DNA of 64,000 nucleotides, from the NCBI GenBank assembly GCA_907165065.1, contig OU015524.1, positions 41,111,295-41,175,294 of the forward strand, read 5' to 3'. Below are positions 1-12,815 of the stretch, piece after piece; within the stretch, counting starts at the first letter, position 1, and each line of letters starts with the position of its first letter. This DNA comes from Caprimulgus europaeus. Lineage: Eukaryota; Chordata; Aves; Caprimulgiformes; Caprimulgidae. Below the pieces are notes generated by a model. That model did no database searches and had not been told where the DNA came from. It worked only from the letters and a program-made list of their open reading frames with translations. A program made the position numbers and the translations under genes.

Positions 1-2559
1 ATTCTCTTCTGATAAACTGAAAGGAAATAACTTGAAAATTTTTCCTACTAGTTAAAGAGGAGAAGATATTTTAGCAAGGAGTGTAAAGCTAAATAGTTAT
101 TTGCAAATTCTTCTACACATAGTGAAGTATTAGAGTGCTTATCACAGCAATCTATTACATACGTGCACGTTCAAGCTCTTAAAGTTTCTCCAGCAGATCC
201 CATAGGCAAAGGTTAGACAGACTCACTATTCCGTATTTAAGCCATCATTCTTAGATTGCATATGCAGAGAAATAACAGCTGCCACAGATAAAATGACAAA
301 GTGTGATCTACTTGTGTAAGCCTGAGCAAAACTCAAGAGATATAATCTTTTAAATCTTCACCAGAATCAAGAGGTCTAAGTATACGGTGCAAATGCTGAA
401 TAAAATCTGAGTTTCAAGTTCCTAATTTTGGCTCTAGTATCCAGAATTCTGGTTTATGTGTATTTTAAATTATGATAGAAAGGGAATAAGGCTGATATGC
501 CTTCTGCTCAGGCATTATTGAAGATTATCTCTCTGATTTTTTCCCTTTAGCTTTAGTTTATGCATTCTCTAATTTCCAGATGGATAATTAAAAGAAAGCC
601 TTTATATTACCCTCCAACATTTGTGTCAAAAAAGAACACATTCAATAGATACATCTCATAAAAGTCATTAATCTTTTTGCATTAGCACATATTTGAATGT
701 CACTGATACCTATTTGCTTGCATTTTAGCTACTATATGGCATCATAAATGGAACAAAATTGTGTAATATGCTGGACCATGTCATTAACTATATCTAAAAT
801 TGGGCACCATTAATCTGATAGAAATTACTGCACAAATTAAACTGCTTTAGTTTAACTTTTCCCACTTTTGTCAGAGTATAAACTTACGAACTTGGGTAAA
901 ACCAAATACAGGGTAAGGGCCATTTTTCCATTTCACAACATAAATCTTACATTTCCTGTTACTTTTTCCTTGCAACAGAACCTTAGCTCTGAGTTTAGAT
1001 TAGCTTAAATGTGTGGAGGTTTTTTAATTTTGGGGTGTATTTTTTTTTTTTTTGTCAACTTGATTTTCAAAGTTAATGTTACATATTTCTAAAACATCAA
1101 GTGACTTGTCTGAATAATGTTGTCAAAATTAACTGAAACAACAAGGATATACAGAAATACCCAGGTTAATAACAACTATCATATACCTTTGAAACTGGGT
1201 CATATATCAGAAGTCAGGTACAATCTATAGTCTTTGCAGAAAACTGTTAAGACATCATGTTGTAACTGCCAGGTTTTTTAAAAAAAAAAAAAATCACAAG
1301 AAATAATTGGGGAGAAGTTTTGATTCTCAGTGGCAGAGCAGAGGTATGCACTTCAGACTTCTGGTTGCCTTTTGCTCTTGCAAATGGCATTTTGATGTTT
1401 TTGAAAGCACTGACCCAAGTCTTTTAAAGACAGACACAGGGTGTACAATTTACCAGGAGTCAAATTAAGAAAGTATACATGTTTCATTTTATGATGTAAA
1501 GAGATTTGAGAAGGGCAAACCCATAGACCAAAGGTAGTCCTTTGATGCAATTTTTAATCCGTTTTTATATGCTTATTTTCAAAATATAGTGAAGACATAA
1601 AGAGAAGCAGGCTTATCTTGTTTCAAACTGTTATTTTAGCTAAAATCTCAGCTACTAAGAAGCTACCTGAGCAAACATTCAGTTATTTGCAAATAAATAC
1701 ATTTCTTGTTGCAACAAATATGGCCTAAACACGTACAGCAAATTGACAGAACCTTGGAATTTTTTCTACCTTCTCCATCTCTAATTATAGGTGCCACCTG
1801 AAAGCACTGCTCTTAGGGAGTCTGTAAAAGCACATTAAAGTAAGTGCTCCACATGTAGTTTTATCTATTAAGACTCTCGTTTTAAAACTGTCTAGATCTT
1901 AATACATAGCTGATTATCGAACATATTTAAATGACTTTTTATAAAACAAGCTACGCAACCATGTGTAAGAACTATGTGACTGTACCATACAGTGCTGCAG
2001 TAACAAAGTCCTCGATGCAATACTGCTTAATACTATTAAATAAAATTACTGCGGACTTGGGTCTTTGGTGGGGTGTGGGTTTCTTCGTTTATAAAAAGTC
2101 ACTAAGATGTATACAGTAACGTTGTGGTTTAACAAGACTTTTAATTCCTCAGTAAACAGGAATTGAGCCCTCGGGACTGTGGCTTTTGAAATTAGGGTGT
2201 GTTTAGGTTTGGAGACTGCTCAAATTTCATCCACATTTAAGAAGGGAAAGCACCACACCAGACATATGCAATCAGAAAAAAATTACTACATTCTGAAGGA
2301 AGACTGTAAAACAAATGCTCCCATATGTTCCACAGAGATCAAATAGAAAGGCTGAGAACTAGTACAATGGTATTTAAATATCCAGCAAAAAAAATCCCAA
2401 TCAAATGAATACACCCTAAGAACGGAAAATTAAGTTAACAGCTGCAAAGTAGCTGAATAAGGCAAAGTTATCCTCGCTTACAACACAGGATGAGGCTAAG
2501 AAATATGGGAGGAGTCAAACATGCCAGGCTGTCTGGCACCACCCCTTGCTTACACTTTT

Positions 2560-2675
2560 TTATTGAAAATACTGTTACAATTAGTGAAGCTACTAAGGGA
2601 AGCAAGTGCAAGGTCTGATGTGTTGTGACCAAAGACTGAAAGTAAAAACAGAAAATAAAATTCAATTTAAAAAAT
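2560..2675. repeat. Unclassified element, copy 1
   Basis: About 115 bases similar to 4128-4275: shared blocks include ACTGTTA, ATTAGTRAAG, GTGCAARGTCTGAT and GACCAAAGAYTG, in the same order and orientation. I do not recognise the family. Confidence 0.6.
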
Positions 2676-4127
2676 ACTTCTTTCAAGACACAGCTTTATC
2701 AAACAGAGGATCCAGGGTTAAAATTCAAGTCCCCTTATGAAGCTCTCTCCAAATAAACTAGTGTTTTTTTCACTCTTTGTTTTTTTGGTTGGTTTTCTTT
2801 TTTTTTATATTTTTCCTCAATCAGGACAATATTTTCTAGCTATTTTCTTTAATTACTGAAGGTAATGAGAAAAGGGACACAATGGCATTTGGTTATTTCA
2901 ATTAACTGCAAATTTGCAGGTAATTATTATATTGGAACTATGCAGTATTTTAGAAATTACATTAAGAAAGCATTTGAAAAGTATCCTATTAGCATATTAG
3001 CCACACAGGAGGACTATTTTTTTTTTAACCAAAATAGTCTTATTCAATGTAAAAGAGGGAAGTGTGCAAAAACTGATTATGAGGACAGTATCTATTCCAT
3101 ACTTCCCACAACACAATTTCTTGCAATCATGCATTACTTCAGTTTTTTACATACTAAAGAATACATGGAATGGGATATGGGTGTGCTGTGTAAGGGAGAA
3201 GATTAAAAATAATACAAAATAAAAATAACACAAGCCAAAACAGAAATGTTGTGGCAAAAGTATGAGAAGTGTTAAAAGTATAAAGATTTGAGGACAGTTA
3301 GAATAAGTTTCCCAATCAACCACTATCTTCTTGAGCAGTGTTGAACAATTTAGTTATTTAGCGAAGGAATAATAGTAGAAATGATTACTAGTTCTTGTCA
3401 GATTTTTAGTTTTCATTTTGTTTACCTTTTTTGGTTTTTCTATAAAGTGGACTACAGCTTACTATCTTTCTCTTAAGGTCCCAGATTGTATTATTTATGA
3501 GAAATCTCATAAATATGGATCATTCCAAAGTAGGCCCAAAACCACAGAGTCTAAAACCCAAAAATATGAAAGGTGCAAAAGTAATTAACATTTTAGCAAA
3601 ATTAGAATGGAAGGTGAAAAAAAATGCAATACAAGAGCATATATTGGCCTTCAATGCCATTCAGTGGCTCACTACATTACATTTCAGATTTCCAGGTTCT
3701 TAGGAGGATAAATAGAAAGCCTCTTTGTTCTTTCCAGAGATGACTAGCCAGACCTCCATGTATTCAGACAATGTACTTGGAGAAGGGGGTAATGCTCACT
3801 AGCCTCAGCTGAAGGCAGAAACATGCTTCTGAGATATACATTTTTGAATTTTACATGTGGCTGGCTTTGTAACATTTCAGAATATGGCTGAGTATATTCT
3901 GAATCTCTGATTTTGCATACCTAGTGGTCAAATACTCTCTTACGATTAGTGTCAGACATTTATGAAGCCCCTGGAAGTTATACTACTTTTTATTACATTA
4001 AATTAGAGCAAACTTTAATTTCAAGGAGTTATAATTATTTTGGAGAAAACCTTGAATAATAATAATTAAAAGCTACAGTTCTACAGATTGAATGATTGCT
4101 GTTATTAAAATATCTATTTTTTTAATT

Positions 4128-4275
4128 GAACAGCACTGTTATATTAGTAAAGTTACAAAGTAAAGCCAAAGACCTGAAGTGCAAAGTCTGATACCTATTG
4201 ACCAAAGATTGCCCCACCAAGGAAGTAAAAAAAGAAGCAAAACCAAATTCCATTTAGTCATTTAGAAAATTATGT
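4128..4275. repeat. Unclassified element, copy 2
   Basis: Second copy of the element at 2560-2675, with two short insertions relative to it. It lies about 220 bases downstream of exon f in gene orientation. Confidence 0.6.
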
Positions 4276-4490
4276 TATTTATATAAAAATGTATGCGCTA
4301 TGTAAAACACAAAATGGCAATTAATACAATTCAAATGCTTATAATTATTTTCATTGCTTTGAGGAAAATGAAGTAACTTCAAAATAGAACATGTTTTACA
4401 AGCTTTCCAAATATTACTGATGCAAACCAAAGATACTTCACATGGACCTACAGTATTCCTACATTATATGGACTTCCTCTGAATACTCAC

Positions 4491-4552
4491 ATTCTCATAT
4501 AGGGCTTGAAGGGTCTCTAGGTCAACCACAGAGTTGTCCAAGTTCACAACAG
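4491..4552 (-). CDS. FMN2: FMN2 coding exon f (FH2 continuation)
   Basis: A 62-base exon encodes, after a split alanine codon, VVNLDNSVVDLETLQALYEN. The acceptor is ATATAG|CT preceded by a mixed T-rich tract; the donor is AAT|GTGAGT, ending in phase 0. The sequence is the FH2 segment after the first knob helix (in formins, the helix containing LxxLxxLxxxxP-type packing residues), and it follows the preceding exon exactly in the order expected for formin-2. The following FH2 exons (including the GNYMN motif that all FH2 domains carry) were not found between 1 and 4490, so they must lie outside the window. Confidence 0.96.
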
Positions 4553-7500
4553 CTATATAAAAAAAAAAAAAAAAGAAAAAGAAAAAGAAAAAAGAATTAT
4601 TTGCCAGGATGATAATCCAGCTGTGAAAGAAAGACTGAGCACAATACCCAGCAATAGTTTTTATGACCTACTGGTTATACAGCTTAAGAGTTTTAACTTT
4701 ATTAATGCCTTGAATAGCATCGTTCCTATAACTATGAGCTAGAAAGCTGGTAAAGCCAGGTGTTGAGTGTTAAAGAATTTATCTCCCTCCCCCCAAATAC
4801 ACAAACACAATCCCATGAGTATGGCCGTAGCCAGAGATCAGAGATAAGCTTTACATCAGACTTTCATGGTCCAACTGAAAGCATTATAAAAATTTGTAAA
4901 TCTGCACCACAGCCACACACACACTCACACAACAAAGCTCATTCCTGTCACTGGTTGGCTTCAGTCTTAAACTGATTAATCCGTAAGTCAGCCAGTTAAC
5001 TTCAAGACATCTGACAAGGGTCAAGTCTTCTATGCACTAAGCCGACAGGTTTAGTACAGATACAAAATATGCCTTTCCTGTTCCCAACCAATTCTGGCAC
5101 CACACACATACTGTATTTTTTTCAGCATCAAAAATCCAGTTCGACAGCACAGAGAGAGCGATTTCCATCTATCTAACTCAGAGCAAAAAAAAAAAAAAAA
5201 AAAATCAGAGTGCCACACTTTCAGGAACACAATCCTGGCTCCTCAGTTAGATTAGGAATATTTCACAAGGCATAGGAAATATTTGTGCAAACTACTGAAA
5301 AATTATTCTCAGTTAATACAAAGGATTATTTTTAAAATTGTAATTTTTAATCTTCCTCTTACATATTTTTGCAAGCAAATTGACTAATTATTTCAAAGTC
5401 AGATAAATCCAGCTTTCCTCATTGAGATTTTAAATCTTGAAAGAAATTTCTAGTGTTGCATTAAATTGTGTGTGATGGTAATTATTTTTGTCACACTATG
5501 ACAGGTTTTCTCCCATTCTGCCCTTCATTAATTTGTACTCTTTTTTTGTAACGGGCTGCATGTGTGTTTGTGCATAAGTGCACACACTTGTCTGATAAGT
5601 AGAATAATCCCCAAGGCAAGATTAATCTAGAAATTGCAACATTGATCAGTGATAAAAACTCAGCACTACGTTACTTTGTGTCCTATAAATCCATGTCCTT
5701 AACTGTTACAGACAAATTCTGTGTATACACCTAAAAACTACAGACAATATAATTCAAGGGCACTTGTTTCCCATTGCTCTAAAGCATTTAGAGATACCAC
5801 TCCGAGTCTGGGACTCATCATGTTTCCCCTTTCCAGAGACATACTTTCAGTTGCAGTATAGGAAAACTATAAACAAAGTGTTGATCTTGATTAAACTAAG
5901 CAGGCCACATTGTTCTAAGCAAGGCATGAAGGCAAATTTTAGGATTGAAACAAAAAATAATTAGTAAATCCTTTAATTTTCAGAAATAATATTTTCAGAT
6001 ACATGTATATCCAATAAGAAAATCTGAAAAATAATGGCAATGTAACAGTTAGCAGTTCAGGAAGCAACTTTTTTTTTTTTTTTTTTTTTTGTTATGGGGG
6101 AGGGGAAGCATGCAAAAACCTGTTACTAATTATTTGGGATATTTTAAATTATTATCCCCCCCCCAAGTGTAATAATTGTTGCAACAGAAGTTAAAGATGC
6201 CCTCTCAACAAGGTACTGTAGCATATGTTGTATTTTATAAACCCTGTTGCTCAATAGTACTATCTGAATGTTTAAAAATACACCAAATTTGCCCTGTAGA
6301 ACTGGAGACTAAAATTAACATGCAAATAGAAATCAAGTCTAGATTGGTTTGAGAGCTCTACTGTAAGAAAACACATATGTCAAAGCCTATATACAAATAG
6401 CTTTATTAAAACCAGGATATATTATGAAACTCAGTTTTTATTATCCCTACATTTCAGCATTCTTACACTTACGCAATGTTTTCATATATGAACACACTTA
6501 CAACCCTTCAACTATTTATTTTGAATTGTGGCTGTCTTCTCTCTGCTCCACCTCCTCCCCTTCCTTCCAGAGACTGTCTTCTCCTTCACTAAGAAATATG
6601 ACATAAGTTCCTGCTCTGACTTTTGCTCAATGTTAAGATCACCCATGGATTACTCAGGGAGCAATAGAACACTTGTTTAAATGCTTGCAGGAGATAAGAG
6701 AACGCCTGGCAAACACAATGGTGCCAGGTCTGTGTACTTTCAACAAAACAGGTATGCAGAACAGGGTACATACTTCAGGGAGCTGCTTAAAATGAATTAG
6801 GCTGAGACAAGGACTTGGAGAAATTAGATCTTAGTATATATGCTTCAAATCTCCCCCTTCCATGACAAATAAACTTTTATATATTTCATCTAAAGATGTA
6901 TATGTTCATAAATAGCACTCTAGCATCACAGTAGGAAGTTTCCATGTTCACCACACGTTTGTTCCCTCCTCTCCGAGGATTCAGATGAGCTTCTGTTCCT
7001 TGTCGATACTGTAGCACTGTCATGCAGACCATGATAATTGGTAAAATAAATCATGACTGTTGCATATTTAATTCCCTTATCTAGACAATTTGAACTGATA
7101 CAAACAATGATGTTTCCTCATACAGCCAAGCTCACTAGGTAAACATTCTCCCTCCCTACAATCAGCATGACTACACAAATACCTAACCATATGTGGTGGC
7201 AAAATAACACTGAAAAATTTAGACAAATATTAATTTCCTTGTATGAAAAAATTCTGAGGTATGCTGCAATTCCAGTGTTTGATGCAAACACCTGGCAAAG
7301 GGTATTTTCACCCATGTCTCTATTTTAAAAGTGGGGATTTTTGTTTCAAAGCTGACATGCCATTTTCTGGTCTTGACTACTACGAAATGGTCTTTAATAG
7401 CCAGCACATCATCTAATTTGAACCAAGTATGTGCAGATACACACCCAAATATGCACAGATAAAAATAAAAGGAACTGCAAACCACTTTTTTTAAAAAAAA

Positions 7501-9212
7501 CAAAACAAACCAACCAAGCAGTGGTAAACAGGTGATTACAGAAAATCCACTCAGTAAAAAAAGCGGTTGAAGAGCAATCACGAAGGGTTGCTTGACACTA
7601 TAAAGGACACAGGAGGAGAAAGAGATTCCAAGGGATTTGTAGCCAAAATAAAGGCTTTAGGAATCATTTGTCAGTCTTAAACTTTACTGATATTTTCTCT
7701 TCTTCTTTTTTTTTTTTTTTTTTTTTTTTTCCTTTCACAATCTATATGGAAATCTAAACTGGTATCTTTGGGATAGAATTTATATCTTTCTTATGCAACT
7801 GCAGAATATAGAAGTTTCAGCAGGATAGAAGAGTTTCCATTCCATTCTGTATACAATATAAATTGAATCAAAACATAAATTACTTAAACTCACAATAAGA
7901 AAGCCAACGTAGGTACTAGTTTCAAACAGGAAGGACAAGATAATATATACAGAGAGAAAAATACTTGCTATTCTTAGTAATACAAAAGTCTGGCTACGAA
8001 CCTTAGAAGATACTTCACCTGAAATAAGGATAATATTGCTGCTGAAGTAAGGTGAGATTGGTGTAAAGCACACAACTATATTCAGAAGCATACTTGAACT
8101 CTGAGAACAGACGCACCTTCTCCCATATACATGGAAGCCAATTTAGAACACAGACACAATTAAAACAACATAAAAACATAAACCAAACACAATGAATAAT
8201 CACTACCCCCATGTCTTAGGGGGAACACAGTATGTAACCAAGTCACCAACAAGATCAAAGTTTTTGCCAGGAAATATAATCCTGAAGAAGAAATGCATGA
8301 GAAAACACCAGTAGGAAGTTGGAGGATGCACAGTGTCTTCTCAGGAAGACTATAAAAGGAAGTAGCTGTATTTTTTTTTTAATTGTAAGACAGATCACTA
8401 CTGTTGATTACTCATATATCATGGAGCACGTAAACTACCCTCTACCATTAAAACAAAATTAATGGGCAATATAGACTCAGCAAACCTACACTCAGCTGAT
8501 GCTATGAATCTAAATACACTGATAGTACCACTTACATGAACTGTTAGAGAAATGACAACTTCCTGCAAGCTATGCAGTGCTTGGAAACTCTGTTCACAAC
8601 TCCAAAGCTCTGGAATTTGCTTTTAAAATTAAAAGGCAAAAATTCAATATATCCCACCGAGTAGAATTTCAGAAAGCAGAAAAATAATTACCAATCAAAT
8701 CTTTTGGATCCAACTTTTATGTCATAAAACTCTCATTACCTCAATCTTACTTCTGGAGGACTTTCATAAGACTGGTATTCAGTCCAAATCTTGGTCTTAC
8801 GTCTTCCCTTTTCTCAGGGCAGGTTTCAAATCATGGTCCCTTTTTCTGGCCTTTCCAAGTATGCTTCCTAAGCTTTGCTGTCTCCAGAGAAGTCTCTAAT
8901 AGTGATTTTCCTCTTCTTAAGACCTAGAAACACTGTGGTTTCCCCGAAAATTAAGTGATTCACAATTTTTTTTTGATTGATAACAAATTACAGTTTAGCT
9001 CCTCAGAAAGAAGCAGCAGCTGACGCAAAATCACTTCAAATTTGCAAAAGGAATTTTGAACTAATCCTGCTATACTCAGATCCATGCTTCAGGGAGACAA
9101 ACAAGCAAACCATCTGCACAAGTTCTTCATGCTGATTTCTACCACAATTGACTTCTCCATGACTCTACAAAAATCAAGCAGTATCACTCTAACAGGCCAC
9201 TTGTTTTTTTTC

Positions 9213-9502
9213 TCCTGCACACAGTGGCGCCCAGTGACAGGACAAGTGGCAATGGGCAAAAACTGGAACACTCTAAGTTCCGTACAAACTTAAGGAAAAA
9301 CTTCTTTACTGTGAGGGTGACGGAACAGTGGAACAGGCTGCCCAGAGAGGTTGTGGAGTCTCCATCTCTGAGGGTGTTCAGAACTTGCCTGGACACTTCC
9401 CTGTGTAACCTGCAGTAGGGAATCTGCTTTAGCAGAGGGGTTGGACTAGATGATCTCCTGAGGTCCTGTCCCTTCCAACCCCTATCATTCTGTGACTCTG
9501 TG
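9213..9502 (+). mobile_element. CR1 LINE 3' end
   Basis: About 290 bases match the 3' end of an avian CR1 retrotransposon in sense orientation: the landmarks are CAGTGGCGCCCAGTGACAGG, CTTCTTTACTGTGAGGGTGA, GGCTGCCCAGAGAGGTTGTG, GGTTGGACTAGATGATCTCC and a final ATTCTGTGACTCTGTGAT. The element is 5' truncated, as most CR1 copies are. An open frame of 64 codons across it (9224-9418) is a by-product of the repeat. This is the strongest evidence that the genome is avian. Confidence 0.93.
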
Positions 9503-12500
9503 ATCTTTGTCTCTCTGCTTTCACATCTGCTCTCTTTCTCCAGAAGAGCACCAAGAGTCTTTGCAAGACTTCACATCTCCTCTATCAAAGGCAGCAACAG
9601 TCACTTTCAGCAAATTAGAAAGGCAGACTGATTCTTCTTTACTGAATGAAGGACCTCCTACTGCAGCAGATAATCACAGTACTCCTATTGCACAGGTCTG
9701 TGTAGGATGCAAATTTGGGGTTTTTACAGCTGTTATGCCCATCATGTGACTCTAAAATGCAATAGAGTGGTAAACCAAATGTCACTGTGGTAAGGGCAAC
9801 AGCAGCAAAACACACAAGGATCATGACTGTATAATTCTCGAAAAATAAGTAAAATAAAATAATTTTTAAACAGGAGTATCTGAACTTGCACAACTTGCAG
9901 AAACCACCCCTGTAGATAATGGGCAGATAGGGGCTGCCTGCACTAGGTAGAGTTAGCATAAATGAAAACAATTTCATATTATTACCTACCTGCTTGCCCT
10001 CAGTACCTTTGTGATATGTTTATCTATTAGCAAATACTCGAACCATCTCAGGATGAAAACTTAAAGTGCACAAAGCACAATGGAGATTGGATCTTTAACG
10101 CAAGTACATACAGAGGCAAGAAACAGTGCTTAGAACTGCTTGCACACAGTTTTACTGCAGTAGTAATTCACCTTGATCTACAGCTTGTGTAAGAAACCAG
10201 AATAGTATACAAAATTGACAAGCAGAAGCTATGGATTAAACTTAACTGTTGCTTCAAATTGTTTTTAAAGGATTTAAAATTTTTAAATACTTTTCTAGGA
10301 AGCAATAAAATAAGAATCAATTAAGCAAAAACATGCATTTGCAAAATTTGAAGTAACAAAAGTAGGAGAATGAATCAAAAAGAGTGAATCTTCAGCATCG
10401 CTTTTGTACTGATTCTTTTCTTACAAACACAATTAAGTCTTTTAGATATTTGTCCTTAGCATTCCTATTCCCTAATGTTGTATCCCTACCAGGGATATAA
10501 AATAATATATAGTGATAAAATTGTATTTATAGAGCTTTTTTACATACATATAAGTATATATACACACATACAACAAAATATATAACTAGATTTTATATTA
10601 CCTAGCTAATATAACAATTTACATACATTTCAAACAATTGCCTACTATGTTAAGGACAGCAGTTACTGATTACATGAAGTCTAACTTCATGCACCTATAC
10701 AGTTTGTTTATAAAAAGTGTGCAAGTTCAGTTCTTAGAGAACAAATATATTTTGTTTGACTCAGTATGTCGCCTTCTTGTCTAGGCAGGAAAAAAAAATG
10801 GAGACCAATGCTGTAATCCTTTCAGAATAAAATGTTTAAATACAAACATGATTGCCATTGTAGACTGTTTAATTTAGAGAGATTGTATTTCAGTTCTGGT
10901 TTTGAGAGGTTTGCTGATTTGACTATAGAGAGTACTTCAATGCTTATCTTAATTGTTTAGATAAGATTTGTTTGAATTTGGCAGGTGAAAAAAACATGGG
11001 TGCAGGATACAGGAAGGTTGAGAAAAGACTGGCATTTTACCAGGTTATGCTTATTTTAAACTATAGTGCGAAGAGGAGCAAACAGTCTGAATGAACCTAG
11101 CATGGCCTGGTCTTTGGAGAGTGAATCTGAAGCAGAAGATTGACTGGTAGGATTCAAGATGTTCATCAAAATGGAAAGGATTACCATAACTCCCAAAACA
11201 CTACTTAAGGTTTAGCATAGTACACAAATGCAAATGATATGACATATTTAAATAAGTTAAAAAAAATAATTGTTTTACATTTATAGTATGGGTTAGTTGT
11301 TTTCTAGGCAAACTTTCTGTCCCTTAACTGCATTTTTAAAAGTGTTTCAAGAACAAGACTTTTATGTAAAATTAATCCTTGGCATATGGATATATTTTAC
11401 ATATAAGAAATTCTGTTACAGAAAAGAAAATTACTGCTATGAAAAAAAACAATGGTATTGGATTTTACTTCAACATCAGCTTGTATTAAGTTTTTTCACT
11501 TTCTGGATGAGGTAGTACAGCATGCCACAGGCATTCTGTTTAGAGGTTCTCAAAAGGAAACTTGTCATACCTATCAAATATAGCTCTTTTGGTGGGGAGA
11601 CTACTAGAACAGGATATCTGAGAGATGTATTTTTTGGTATGTTTATATTATAAAAACAAACTGCACAAACACATCCCCTGTAAGGCACATATGCAGTAGA
11701 TTTGGCATTGTGTATCAATCTGTCTGCAGACAGATATGATTTATTGCTTTGTACTCATGAGTCAAGTAAAATAAAATTTGGGTTTCCTGTGTGTTAATGT
11801 TTGACTTTTGAATCCACATAGGCTTTAACACTTTTCAATCTCTGTTTCAATGACATTATGTCTAGGAGTTTCACAAGCTAATCATGGTACCAGTGATGGT
11901 GTAACCGTGTCAGTCAAAGGATGTATGCAAGCCAGACTTTGCAGAGCAAGGTAGCATCTCTTACTCAGTGCAGCAGGAAGAAGTTAGCAAGACTTGTTTG
12001 GAATACAAACAAGCCTTCAGGCTTTAAACTAATTTGGACTTTTAATTACTTGTGGATTTTTTCAGAATTCAAATTTGCTGGTTTTTGTTTTAATTCGACC
12101 TTATCTATTTTCATTAGGGTAACTCAAAATAAACATAGCCAAGGCTAACTACAAGAAGTCCAGTCTGTAAGCAAAAAGACAAACTTTTGTGCTTTAGGGA
12201 GCTCATTCTAAATGATAAACAAAATGCAGGAGAAGGGGAGAGAGAACTATTTGGAACCATCTACTAGTTCACTGGTAAAGATGAAACCTAGGTTTAAAGT
12301 AGTGGAAAGTCAATAATAAATTCAGGTTATTCCAACTATTGGAAGAATAATTTATTGCTTATTCTAACATAATGATCACTAGAAGGACACTAACTTTTTC
12401 GTATGGCAACTCCAAACTGTTTGCCTTACTCTGTAACCCTGAGCAGCTCTGAACAGTCCAAAATCTTTCATGTTTCTTATACACATTCTACTCTTTAATC

Positions 12501-12719
12501 ATTCTTGTAATCTGCCATTAAACTTATTGATTTTTTTGCTATTATATTTGAGATGAAATGACCACAATTCATCCCTCATAATAATGGCAAGGATATACCT
12601 CTTTTATATTGCTGTATTTATTTGATAAAGTTAACAGGGTCAAAACCAAACATACATTTTTTCCAAAAAAATATATTCTCTACAATAAGCAGCTAACTTA
12701 GGATCTTAGCTTTTGTGCT

Positions 12720-12815
12720 TTGGTTTAGTTGGGGACTTGTGAGTGTTAGGTTAATGATTGGACTCAACGATCTTAAAGGTCTTGTCCAATCTAGGCAATT
12801 CTGTGATTCTGTGCT
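12720..12815 (+). mobile_element. CR1 LINE 3' fragment
   Basis: About 95 bases of a CR1 3' end in sense orientation: TGGTTTAGTTGGGGACTTG, then GTTAGGTTAATGATTGGACT, ATCTTAAAGGTCTTGTCCAA and the terminal ATTCTGTGATTCTGTG. It is short and somewhat diverged and belongs to a different CR1 subfamily from the copy at 9213. Confidence 0.88.

Larger units (their letters stand above)
1..4490 (-). other. FMN2 intron, partial, downstream of exon f
   Basis: Intronic sequence with no recognisable exon; I searched it by eye for the next FH2 segment in all minus frames without success. It contains two diverged copies of an unclassified element at about 2560-2675 and 4128-4275. Confidence 0.75.

Noticed and set aside
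1-4490. Search for the next FH2 exon of FMN2
   Set aside because: No minus-strand segment matched the expected FH2 continuation, so I assume it is outside the window.
9224-9418. 64-codon + strand frame (FFTVRVTEQWNRLPREVV)
   Set aside because: It lies wholly within the 3' end of a CR1 element, so it is a repeat by-product and not a host gene.
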